DNA from: Marimonas arenosa
GTDB lineage: Bacteria; Pseudomonadota; Alphaproteobacteria; Rhodobacterales; Rhodobacteraceae
Assembly (NCBI RefSeq): GCF_030848945.1
Contig: NZ_JANHAX010000001.1
Coordinates: 930,001-994,000, forward strand
Direction of reading: 5' to 3'
Length of the DNA: 64,000 bases
A program made the translations under genes and the position numbers. Shown piece after piece: positions 47,181 through 55,467 of the stretch (the first letter of the stretch is position 1; every line of letters starts with the position of its first letter). Below the pieces are notes generated by a model that saw nothing but the letters and a program-made list of their open reading frames with translations, did not search any database and was not told the DNA's origin.

Positions 47181-47293
47181 ATGTGAGTTTTCTTGGATAA
47201 ATCGCGAGTCCCGGCTCTGACGCAGATCAAGGGAAACGAAACCCTGGCGTGAGATGCTCGCCGTATCTGCGCCCGCCGCCCCGAGGAGAGACC

Positions 47294-48907
47294 ATGAACA
47301 AGATCTTCGAAGTACCGCTTTACCGCTATGAACGGTCAGCCGATCAGGACGCCTCCGTGCCCGTCCGTCACCCGGTGGTGGTGATCGGCGCTGGCCCGAT
47401 CGGGCTGGCCGCCGCCATCGACCTGGCGCAATCGGACATCCCCGTGGTGATCCTCGACGACAATGACAAGGTCTCCTTCGGCTCGCGCGCCATCTGCTTC
47501 GCCAAGCGGCCGCTCGAGATTCTCGACCGCCTCGGTTGCGGCCACGAGATGGTGGAAAAGGGCGTCGAATGGGATGTCGGCAAGGTCTTCTTCGACGACC
47601 GCGAGGTCTATCGCTTCGACCTGCTGCCGGAAGACGGCCACGAGTTCCCCGCCTTCATCAACCTGCAGCAATACTATTTCGAAGAATACTTGGTGAACCG
47701 GGTGCGCGAGCTGCAGGGCCAGGGCGCGCCGATCGAGATCCGCGGCAAAAACCGGGTCGAAGCCATCGGCAGCCATGACGACCATGTCCGGCTCGAAATC
47801 GAAACCCCCGAAGGCCCCTACACGATGGAAGCCGACTGGCTGATCGCCTGCGACGGCGCCGGTTCGCCCACCCGCCGTATGCTCGGTCTCGATTTCGTCG
47901 GCCGGGTTTTCGAAGACAACTTCCTGATCGCCGACGTGATCATGGAGGCCAATTTTCCCTCCGAGCGCTGGTTCTGGTTCGACCCGCCGTTCAACAAGGG
48001 CCAATCGGCGCTTTTGCACAAACAGCCCGACGATGTCTGGCGGATCGACTTCCAGCTCGGCTGGGACATCGACAAGGACGAAGAACTCAAGCCCGAAAAC
48101 ATCGACCGCCGCCTCAAGGCGATGCTGGGCGAAGATGTGCAATACGAACTCGAATGGTCCTCGATCTACACCTTCCAGTGCCGCCGGATGGAAAAGTTCC
48201 GCCACGGTCGGGTGCTGTTTGCCGGCGACGCCGCCCATCAGGTTTCGCCCTTCGGCGCCCGCGGCGCCAATTCCGGCCTGCAGGACACCGACAACCTGAT
48301 CTGGAAGCTCAAGCTGGTGATGGAGGGCAAGGCCCCCGAGGCGCTGCTCGAAACTTATGATTCCGAGCGCATCCACGGCGCTGACGAAAACATCCTCAAC
48401 TCGACCCGGTCCACCGATTTCATTACGCCGAAATCCGAGATGTCCCGCATCCTGCGCGACGCGGTGCTCGATCTCAGCGAGCACTACGACTTCGCCCGCC
48501 CGCTGGTCAATTCGGGCCGGCTCAGCGTGCCCTGTACCTATGACGGCTCGCCGCTCAATTCGGCCGACGCGCTCGAAGGCGGGCCATCACGCACCCGGCC
48601 GGGCTCGCCCTGCCCCGACGTGCCGCTGGGCGACGACTACCTGCTGCCGCAACTGGCCAACCGTTTCACGCTGCTGACCATCGACGCGGATGCACCAGAT
48701 GAATTCGAAGAAGACGGTATCAAGGTCGAACGGCTCGCGCTTTCGGTGACCGACGACAAGACTCTGGCGCTGAAGCAGCGCTATCTCGGCACCGCGGACT
48801 CGGCTGTCTATCTGATCCGCCCCGATCAACACGTCGCCGCCCGCCGCGATATCTGGAACGAAACCCTCTTCCGCGCCGCCCTGCGCCGCGCCACGGCCAA
48901 GGAGTGA
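47294..48907 (+). CDS. FAD-dependent aromatic-ring monooxygenase
   Basis: A 537-residue class A flavoprotein hydroxylase, related to MhpA and PheA/TfdB. The FAD-binding GAGPIGLAAAIDLA at about 33-46, the DG motif in IACDGAGSPTRRML and the GD motif in RVLFAGDAAHQVSPFGARG are all intact, and a thioredoxin-like C-terminal domain is present. Position in the hmg operon suggests that it makes homogentisate or a related hydroquinone, for instance by hydroxylating 3-hydroxyphenylacetate; this is inference. Start 47294 has GAGGAGAG upstream. Confidence 0.88.
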   Translation: MNKIFEVPLYRYERSADQDASVPVRHPVVVIGAGPIGLAAAIDLAQSDIPVVILDDNDKVSFGSRAICFAKRPLEILDRLGCGHEMVEKGVEWDVGKVFFDDREVYRFDLLPEDGHEFPAFINLQQYYFEEYLVNRVRELQGQGAPIEIRGKNRVEAIGSHDDHVRLEIETPEGPYTMEADWLIACDGAGSPTRRMLGLDFVGRVFEDNFLIADVIMEANFPSERWFWFDPPFNKGQSALLHKQPDDVWRIDFQLGWDIDKDEELKPENIDRRLKAMLGEDVQYELEWSSIYTFQCRRMEKFRHGRVLFAGDAAHQVSPFGARGANSGLQDTDNLIWKLKLVMEGKAPEALLETYDSERIHGADENILNSTRSTDFITPKSEMSRILRDAVLDLSEHYDFARPLVNSGRLSVPCTYDGSPLNSADALEGGPSRTRPGSPCPDVPLGDDYLLPQLANRFTLLTIDADAPDEFEEDGIKVERLALSVTDDKTLALKQRYLGTADSAVYLIRPDQHVAARRDIWNETLFRAALRRATAKE

Positions 48908-48911
48908 TCCG

Positions 48912-49106
48912 ATGAGCGAGCTCAACCTCACGCCCAATATCGACGGCGCCGACGATTTCTATGCCGAGCTTCTGGCCGCGCACGAACCGCTGTCAAAAGA
49001 AGACAGCGACGCGCTCAACGCGCGCCTGATCCTTGTTCTGGCCAACCATATCGGCGACCGCGGGGTGCTGTCGGCGGCAATCGAGGCCGCAAAACCAAAG
49101 GCTTAG
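48912..49106 (+). CDS. DUF2783 small protein
   Basis: A 64-residue acidic protein (MSELNLTPNIDGADDFYAELL) of the DUF2783 family, four bases after the monooxygenase. The family occurs almost only beside such flavin hydroxylases in homogentisate-type loci of Rhodobacteraceae, as I recall, so a helper role for the hydroxylase is likely. No catalytic residues are obvious. It is the last gene of the operon here. Confidence 0.85.
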   Translation: MSELNLTPNIDGADDFYAELLAAHEPLSKEDSDALNARLILVLANHIGDRGVLSAAIEAAKPKA

Positions 49107-49451
49107 GTTGCAGCTCCGAAGGATGGGTGTGGCTTGCTGCGACCATTGATGGCGGCCCGTTCGCTCGCCGACCCGCGGGGTGGCGAAGCAACGTCTCGGC
49201 AAGGCACCTGATCCCAGCCAAGTCCTTGAGACCTAGGCATTCTCCAAAACATCACCCGGGCGAGCGGAGCGGCGGTCGCACGGCCGGTCAAAACGCTTGT
49301 GTCGGTGCCTGCGGCATTGACTGAAGGCCGGCACCAGCCTCCACGCGTCATCCCACCGGCCCCATTTGGCGCGTTCCGCAAGGCCCCGCGACTTGCGCGA
49401 CGCGTCAAACCGCGTTTCACTTGGTCCCGCGCGCAACAGGACAAGTGACCG
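49107..49451. other. Intergenic region after the hmg operon
   Basis: 345 bases without a recognisable gene. No remnant of a maleylacetoacetate isomerase gene could be read in any frame. It must contain the promoter of the antiporter gene. Confidence 0.5.
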
Positions 49452-51395
49452 ATGACCGACGTTCTCCTCCTTGCTTTCATCTTTCTCGTCGCCGGCGTCG
49501 TCTCGGTGCCCATCGCCTCTCGCCTCGGCCTCGGCTCAGTGCTGGGTTATCTCATTGCCGGGATTGTGATTTCCCCGCTTCTCGCGCTCCTCCATGTCGA
49601 TGTGATCTCGCTGCAGCATTTCGCCGAATTCGGCGTGGTGATGATGCTGTTTCTGGTCGGACTCGAGCTTGAGCCGAAGATGCTGTGGGAGATGCGCCTG
49701 CGCCTCATGGGCCTCGGCGGTGGCCAGATCGGCATCACCGCGCTTGCCGTGATGGGCGTCGCGATGGTTCTGGGGCAGCCCTGGACCGTCGCGCTTGCCA
49801 TCGGCCTTGTCTTTGCGCTCAGCTCCACCGCCATTGTGCTGCAAACCCTCAACGAAAAGGGGCTGATGAAATCCGATGGCGGGCAATCGAGCTTTTCGGT
49901 GCTGCTCACCCAGGACATCGCCGTCATCCCGATGCTGGCCTTCATCCCCCTCCTGGCGATACCCGAGCTGATGGACACGGCCGCCCATGTGACGGACCAC
50001 GCCGTGCCCACGACCCATGCCGAGGCCCCGGCCCACGGCGATGACCCGCACGCGACCTACGACCATGGCGGCGGCGATCACGGCCCCGGCCTCAGCCTGG
50101 TCGACGGCCTCAATGGCTGGCAGACCGCGCTCGCCACGCTCGCTGCCATCGCCGCCGTCATCGTCGGCGGTTCGTTCCTGACTTCGCCAATCTTTCGCTT
50201 CATCTCGGCCGCCAACCTGCGCGAGCTGTTCACCGCCGCCGCGCTGATGATGGTGATCGGCATCGCGCTCCTGATGAGCCTCGTCGGCCTCTCCCCCGCG
50301 CTGGGCACCTTCCTCGCTGGCGTGGTGCTGGCCAATTCCGAATACCGCCACGAGCTGGAAAGCGACATCGACCCGTTCAAGGGCTTGCTGCTGGGCCTGT
50401 TCTTCATGACCGTGGGCGCGGGCATCAACTTCGCGCTGCTGTTCGACAACATCGCCAGCATCCTCGCGCTCACGCTCGGCCTGATGGCCCTGAAAAGCCT
50501 GGTCCTGCTGCTGCTCGCCCGCATTTTCAAACTCCGCGGGGCCGACAAGTGGCTCCTGGGCCTCGGTCTCGCCCAGGCCGGTGAGTTTGGCTTTGTGCTG
50601 CTCACCTTCACCGTCGCCAACAATGTCATCCCGGCCGCCTTGGCCGACCAGCTGCTGCTCGTCGTAGCGCTCTCGATGCTGCTCACGCCCGCGCTCTTCA
50701 TCCTCTACGACCGGGTCATCGCCCCGCGCTATTCGGCTGAAGAAGAGCGTGATGCGGACGAAATGCCCGGCGACAGCCATATCTTGATCGCCGGCGCCGG
50801 CCGGATCGGCGGTCTGGTCAACCGCGTCCTCGAAGCCGCCGGCTACAAGACCACTGTGATCGACTATTCCGCCCGCCGGCTCGACATCATGGCCCGCTTC
50901 GGGGTCAAGCATTACTACGGCGACGCCACCCGACCCGACCTCTTGCACGCCGCCGGCATCCATGACGCCCGCGTTTTCGTCATCGCCATCAACGATCGCG
51001 ACAAGATCACCGAACTCACCCGATACGTGACCTCGAATTACCCGCATGTGCATGTCATCGCCCGCGCCGTCGACCGCGATCACGTCTATGACCTGTGGTT
51101 CGCCGGCTGCCGCGACATCATCCGCGAAACCTATGACAGCACGCTGCGGATGAGCCGCTCGGCCTTCGAAGCCTTAGGCATCGACCGCCCCGTCGCCGAG
51201 CGCATGATCGATGAATTCAACGACACCGACCGCCGCGCCATGCTCGAAGTGGCCCAGGTGCACAAGCCCGGCGTCCCGCCGCACGAGAACGAGGAATATG
51301 TCGCCAAGGTGCGCGAAATGCTCGATCCCTGGCAAAAGGAACTCGGTGACAGGATGGCAACCATCCGCGAGAGCGCCGAGGCCGACAAGGCCTGA
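49452..51395 (+). CDS. CPA2-family cation/proton antiporter (Kef type)
   Basis: A 647-residue protein. Twelve to thirteen helices make the exchanger domain; GLALAQAGEFGFVLLTF is the second-half family motif (starting GLGLAQAGEFGF). The cytoplasmic C-terminal part has an RCK/TrkA_N Rossmann domain starting ILIAGAGRIGGLVNRVLE. Between helices, residues 179-210 hold seven histidines in a 32-residue loop, unusual for the family. It likely exchanges potassium or sodium for protons and is gated by a nucleotide or redox ligand. Confidence 0.9.
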   Translation: MTDVLLLAFIFLVAGVVSVPIASRLGLGSVLGYLIAGIVISPLLALLHVDVISLQHFAEFGVVMMLFLVGLELEPKMLWEMRLRLMGLGGGQIGITALAVMGVAMVLGQPWTVALAIGLVFALSSTAIVLQTLNEKGLMKSDGGQSSFSVLLTQDIAVIPMLAFIPLLAIPELMDTAAHVTDHAVPTTHAEAPAHGDDPHATYDHGGGDHGPGLSLVDGLNGWQTALATLAAIAAVIVGGSFLTSPIFRFISAANLRELFTAAALMMVIGIALLMSLVGLSPALGTFLAGVVLANSEYRHELESDIDPFKGLLLGLFFMTVGAGINFALLFDNIASILALTLGLMALKSLVLLLLARIFKLRGADKWLLGLGLAQAGEFGFVLLTFTVANNVIPAALADQLLLVVALSMLLTPALFILYDRVIAPRYSAEEERDADEMPGDSHILIAGAGRIGGLVNRVLEAAGYKTTVIDYSARRLDIMARFGVKHYYGDATRPDLLHAAGIHDARVFVIAINDRDKITELTRYVTSNYPHVHVIARAVDRDHVYDLWFAGCRDIIRETYDSTLRMSRSAFEALGIDRPVAERMIDEFNDTDRRAMLEVAQVHKPGVPPHENEEYVAKVREMLDPWQKELGDRMATIRESAEADKA

Positions 51396-51401
51396 CACTC
51401 A

Positions 51402-51428
51402 GGCGCGGATCACGCCTCTATCCGCGCC
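51402..51428. terminator. Hairpin at the convergent antiporter/nhaA junction
   Basis: Nine perfect pairs (GGCGCGGAT at 51402-51410 with ATCCGCGCC at 51420-51428) around a nine-base loop. The genes end 14 bases apart, and the hairpin overlaps the nhaA stop. No T-run on either side, so strength is uncertain. Confidence 0.45.
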
Positions 51429-52588
51429 GGACGCACCACCCGGGCCTGACTCAGCACAATGGCGCCCAGAAGACCCGACAGGATCGATCCGCTCAGCACC
51501 CCGATCCGCACCGCGTTCTGGCTTTCGACATCGGTGAAGGCCAAAGAGCCGATGAACAGCGACATGGTAAAGCCGATGCCGGCCAAACAGGCCGCGCCAT
51601 AGAGCTTGCGCCAGGACAGTTCCTCGGGACGCGTCGCCAGCCCCGAGCGCACCGCCAGCCAGACCACGCCGAATACACCAAGTTGCTTGCCGACGAAAAG
51701 CCCGGCGGCCACGCCAAGCGACAGCGGATGCATCAGCGTTTCGAGCGAAAGCCCGGCCAACGGCACCCCGGCATTGGCAAAGGCAAAGACCGGCAGGATC
51801 AGGAAACTCACCCAGGGATGCAGCTCGTGCTCGGTATCGAGCGCCAGCGACCGCCCCCGGCCGTCGCGCTCGAACGGAATGGCAAAGCCCAGGGCCACGC
51901 CGGCCAGGGTCGCATGGACCCCCGATTTCAGCACCGCCGTCCACAAGATCAGCCCGACGATGAAATAGCCCAGCCAGTTGCGCGACCCCAGAAGGTTCAT
52001 CGCCAGCAGCACTGCCAGGCAAACCGCTGCGATGCTCAACGCCATTACAGACAACGACGAGGTATAGAACAGTGCGATGATCACGATGGCGGCAAGGTCG
52101 TCCACCACCGCAAGTGCCAGAAGAAAGGTCTTCAGTACCGGTGGGACTTTGTTGCCAAACAGGCTCAGAACACCCAGGGCGAAGGCGATATCCGTCGCCG
52201 CGGGAATGGCCCAGCCGCGCGCCTCGGCGCTGTCGATCCCGACGATGGCCAGGAAGATCAGCGACGGGATCACGATGCCGCCCAAGGCGCCGTAGACCGG
52301 CAGCGCCGCCGCCTGCCAGTTCGACAGGGCGCCGGCTTTGACCTCACGTTTGATCTCTAGCGCGACCAGCAGGAAGAACACCGCCATCAACCCGTCGTTG
52401 ATCCACAGTAGAAGCGGTTTCGAGATTTCCAGATCGGCGACGGCGACCGTCGCGTATTCCCCGAGCAGCGCGTCGTAATATGGCGCCAGAGCCGAGATGT
52501 TTTCGAACAGGATGCCCGCCAGCGCCGCCGTGGCCAGCAAAAGTCCTGCAAATATGTCGGATGGAATCCCCAAGACTTTCTGGGCCAC
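51410..52588 (-). CDS. nhaA: Na+/H+ antiporter NhaA
   Basis: A 392-residue electrogenic antiporter that extrudes sodium at alkaline pH. The ion-binding aspartate pair is in LALAVVDDLAAIVIIALFYTS; ATDIAFALGVLSLFGNKVP and KSGVHATLAGVALGF complete the NhaA signature. Twelve helices are expected. The gene converges on the Kef-type antiporter; the two together point to salt and pH homeostasis. Confidence 0.96.
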   Translation of the reverse strand: MAQKVLGIPSDIFAGLLLATAALAGILFENISALAPYYDALLGEYATVAVADLEISKPLLLWINDGLMAVFFLLVALEIKREVKAGALSNWQAAALPVYGALGGIVIPSLIFLAIVGIDSAEARGWAIPAATDIAFALGVLSLFGNKVPPVLKTFLLALAVVDDLAAIVIIALFYTSSLSVMALSIAAVCLAVLLAMNLLGSRNWLGYFIVGLILWTAVLKSGVHATLAGVALGFAIPFERDGRGRSLALDTEHELHPWVSFLILPVFAFANAGVPLAGLSLETLMHPLSLGVAAGLFVGKQLGVFGVVWLAVRSGLATRPEELSWRKLYGAACLAGIGFTMSLFIGSLAFTDVESQNAVRIGVLSGSILSGLLGAIVLSQARVVRPARIEA

Positions 52589-52666
52589 GCGTCCCTCCCT
52601 TTCTGATGTTTTCAGTTAGGTATTGCGCGCGCGGCCTTTTTCAACGGTCTGAGAAGGTAAATATTG

Positions 52667-52954
52667 TTATCCTGGATTTGCACTATACCCGAACCACTTG
52701 AACACCAGGTCGCCCAGGCTGCCATCCTTGCTCATGTCATACAGTGCATCCTCGAAGGCAAAGCGCCGGTCGACATCATGGGCCCGGAACACGGCGGCAC
52801 GGCCCAGTTCGTAGCTTTGGGGTTCGTAGTTATAGTCAAACACCCCTTTCGACTCGAGCATGATCGGCACGAGCACTGCGCGCGGCCCGACAACAACATC
52901 TACCGCACCGTCCCGCAGCGCCGTGATTGCCGCAATCAAGAAAAGCGTTCTCAT
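52667..52954 (-). pseudogene. Deletion remnant of a periplasmic solute-binding protein
   Basis: A 95-codon frame with an excellent GGAGGAA ribosome site. It starts with half a signal peptide (MRTLFLIAAITA) that runs directly into the second lobe of an SBP_bac_3-like protein: ALRDGAVDVVVGP, then GRAAVFRAHDVDRRFAFEDALYDM and a final KDGSLGDLVFKWFGYS. About 150 residues that should lie between are missing, which looks like an in-frame internal deletion. The product could still be made but should not bind a ligand. Confidence 0.7.
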
Positions 52955-53117
52955 TTCCTCCGCCTCTCATATGAAACAGAGCGCGTTCCTGACTGGCTAT
53001 ATTTTTGATTAAAAATTGTTTCTCACGACCTCGCCTTGATCATGGGTAAAGCGCAGATCACACTTGCAGAGGCGCCGCGGCGCATATAGTTTACACGTTA
53101 ACTAAATGGAGGCTGCG

Positions 53118-54527
53118 ATGCGGTGGAGCGATTTTCCGAAATGGGGCAAGTGGGCCGCCGACTGGGCCGCGAATTACCATGCCACCCTGCGCGACCGCCC
53201 GGTGCGGGCCCAGACCAAACCCGGTGAGATCGCGGCTCAGCTCCCGGCCTCCCCGCCGGACGCGCCTCAACCGATCGAAGACATCCTCGCCGATTTCGAA
53301 CGCATCGTGATGCCCGGCATGACCCATTGGCAGCACCCGCGTTTCTTCGCCTATTTCCCCTCGAACGCCTCCCCGGCGGCGGTGCTGGCCGACAACCTGA
53401 TCGCGGCGACCTCGGCGCAATGCATGCTCTGGCAGACCTCCCCGGCGGCAACCGAAATGGAAACCCGGATGATGGACTGGCTGCGCCAGGCGCTGGGCCT
53501 TCCGCAAGGCTTCCACGGAGTCATCCAGGACAGCGCCTCGTCGGCCACGCTGGCCGCCGTACTCACCATGCGCGAGCGCGCCTTGAACTGGGACGGCAAC
53601 AAATCCGGCCTGCCAAGCCAGAAACCGCTACGCATCTATGCCAGCGCCGAGGTCCACACCTCGATCGACCGCGCCATCTGGATCGCCGGCATCGGCGAGG
53701 CCAATCTGGTGCGCATTCCGACCACGGGGCCGCTGCGCTCGATGGACCCCGTCGCGCTGAAAGCCGCGATCGAGGCCGACCGCGCCGCCGGTTTGCTGCC
53801 TGCTGGCCTGATCGCCTGTACCGGCGGCACCGGCACCGGCGCCTGCGACGACATCGCCGCGGTGCTCGACGTAGCGGAGGAATTCAACCTCTACACCCAT
53901 GTCGATGCCGCCTGGGCCGGGTCGGCGATGATCTGTCCGGAATTCCGCGACTTGTGGCAAGGGGTCGACCGGGCAGATAGCGTCGTGCTCAACCCGCACA
54001 AATGGCTCGGCACCCAGTTCGATCTTTCGGCACATTTCGTGCGCTCGCCCGAAGATCTCACCCGCACGCTCGCGATCCAGCCGGAATACCTCAAGACCCA
54101 CGGGGCCGACGGCATCATCAATTATTCGGAATGGTCGGTACCGCTGGGCCGCCGATTCCGCGCCCTGAAACTGTGGTTCCTGCTGCGCGCCTACGGTCTC
54201 GACGGGTTGCGCAATATGATCCGTAACCACGTCACCTGGAGCCAGGCGCTGGCCGAGAAATTCCGCGCGCATCCGGATTTCGAGATCGTCACGGATCCGG
54301 TCCTGTCGCTTTTCACCTTTCGCTTCGCCCCGCAAGGCGCTGATAACCTGGATGATCTCAACCTGTCCCTCGTCAACGCGCTCAACAATGACGGCCGGAT
54401 CTACATCACCCAGACCCGCACCGACGGCAAGCTCGTGATCCGCTTTCAGGCCGGCCAGTTCGACGCCACCGAAGACGACATCGCCACCGCCTACGACGTG
54501 ATTACCGAGATCGCCGCCAGCCTCTGA
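53118..54527 (+). CDS. PLP-dependent group II amino acid decarboxylase
   Basis: A 469-residue enzyme of the aromatic-L-amino-acid decarboxylase family. PLP binds Lys295 in LNPHKWLGTQ; Asp263 in HVDAAWAGSA holds the ring nitrogen and His180 in AEVHTSIDRA stacks on it. TSPAATEMETRMMDWLRQ is a family hallmark. The substrate (tyrosine, DOPA, tryptophan, phenylalanine or other) cannot be decided. The start at 53118 is set by GGAGG six bases upstream. It is followed by an aldolase after ten bases. Confidence 0.9.
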   Translation: MRWSDFPKWGKWAADWAANYHATLRDRPVRAQTKPGEIAAQLPASPPDAPQPIEDILADFERIVMPGMTHWQHPRFFAYFPSNASPAAVLADNLIAATSAQCMLWQTSPAATEMETRMMDWLRQALGLPQGFHGVIQDSASSATLAAVLTMRERALNWDGNKSGLPSQKPLRIYASAEVHTSIDRAIWIAGIGEANLVRIPTTGPLRSMDPVALKAAIEADRAAGLLPAGLIACTGGTGTGACDDIAAVLDVAEEFNLYTHVDAAWAGSAMICPEFRDLWQGVDRADSVVLNPHKWLGTQFDLSAHFVRSPEDLTRTLAIQPEYLKTHGADGIINYSEWSVPLGRRFRALKLWFLLRAYGLDGLRNMIRNHVTWSQALAEKFRAHPDFEIVTDPVLSLFTFRFAPQGADNLDDLNLSLVNALNNDGRIYITQTRTDGKLVIRFQAGQFDATEDDIATAYDVITEIAASL

Positions 54528-54537
54528 AGGAACCACC

Positions 54538-55320
54538 ATGCCCGCCCCTGAAAACCGTTTCAAAGCCGCCCTCCGGGCTGGCAGAACCCAGATCGGCTGC
54601 TGGGCCGGCTTCGCCGACCCTTACGCCACCGAGGTTCTGTCAACGGCGAATTTCGACTGGCTCGTGATCGACGGTGAACACGCACCGAACGATCTCCAGA
54701 CCATCATGCACCAGCTCCAGGTACTCGACGGAAAACAGTCCCATGCCGTCGTCCGCCTACCGGTGGGCAATGAATGGCTGATCAAGCAAGTGCTCGACGC
54801 CGGCGCACAAACCGTTCTGGTGCCGCTGGTCGAGACCGGCGAGCAGGCCGCCTTTCTCGCCCGCGCCATGCGCTATCCGCCGCAAGGCATCCGCGGTGCC
54901 GGCGCTGCGCTGGCCCGCGCTTCGCGGTTCTCGGCCATTCCCGACTACATCGCCACCGCCAACGATCAGGTTTGCCTTTTGGTACAGGTCGAGACCGCCA
55001 GGGGTTTGGGCAATCTCGACGCCATCCTCGCCACCGATGGTATCGACGGCGTTTTCATCGGCCCAGCCGACCTTGCCGCCGACATGGGCCACCCCGGCGA
55101 TGCCGGGCACCCGGACGTGCAGGATACGATCCGATCGGCCCTCGCCCGAATCGCCGCCTCCGACAAGGCGGCCGGCATTCTCGCCACCGATGACGCCACG
55201 GCGCAGACCTATCATGGTTGGGGCGCGCAGTTCCTCGCCGTCGGCATCGACGTGATGCTGCTTGCCCGCGCCGCCCGCACCGCCATGGAGCTCTGGACCG
55301 ACCGGCTGGGCGCAGAGTAA
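54538..55320 (+). CDS. HpcH/HpaI-family aldolase
   Basis: A 260-residue class II pyruvate aldolase. DGEHAPND holds the catalytic His and Asp; VQVETARGLGNLDAI has the metal-binding Glu and FIGPADLAADMG the metal-binding Asp. GIRGAGAALARASRF is a family segment. In HpaI it cleaves 4-hydroxy-2-oxoheptanedioate to pyruvate and succinic semialdehyde. Here it is coupled to a decarboxylase instead of the homoprotocatechuate genes, so the natural substrate is open. A hairpin follows. Confidence 0.9.
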   Translation: MPAPENRFKAALRAGRTQIGCWAGFADPYATEVLSTANFDWLVIDGEHAPNDLQTIMHQLQVLDGKQSHAVVRLPVGNEWLIKQVLDAGAQTVLVPLVETGEQAAFLARAMRYPPQGIRGAGAALARASRFSAIPDYIATANDQVCLLVQVETARGLGNLDAILATDGIDGVFIGPADLAADMGHPGDAGHPDVQDTIRSALARIAASDKAAGILATDDATAQTYHGWGAQFLAVGIDVMLLARAARTAMELWTDRLGAE

Positions 55321-55357
55321 CCCGCTCTGCCCCGCGTTTGTCATGATCCTTGGAACG

Positions 55358-55390
55358 CGTGCCCCGCTGGCCGGATATCAGCGGGGCACG
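55358..55390 (+). terminator. Inverted repeat after the aldolase gene
   Basis: Twelve perfect pairs (55358-55369 with 55379-55390) around a nine-base loop, 37 bases past the aldolase stop. The following bases are only mildly T-rich (GATTCATGCTTTT), so it may be a moderate terminator. Confidence 0.6.
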
Positions 55391-55436
55391 GCGCGATTCA
55401 TGCTTTTCAACCCGGGTCGTTTCATTTAGATTTCCC

Positions 55437-55449
55437 GAAAGTAACTTTC
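55437..55449. promoter_or_regulatory. Candidate operator GAAAGTAACTTTC
   Basis: A perfect 13-base symmetric sequence with a single central base, 18 bases before the DegT-type gene. The location between promoter and start would suit a repressor. The LysR regulator downstream of the aminotransferases does not normally use this type of site. Only symmetry supports it. Confidence 0.35.
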
Positions 55450-55467
55450 AGATAAGCCGAAATACAC

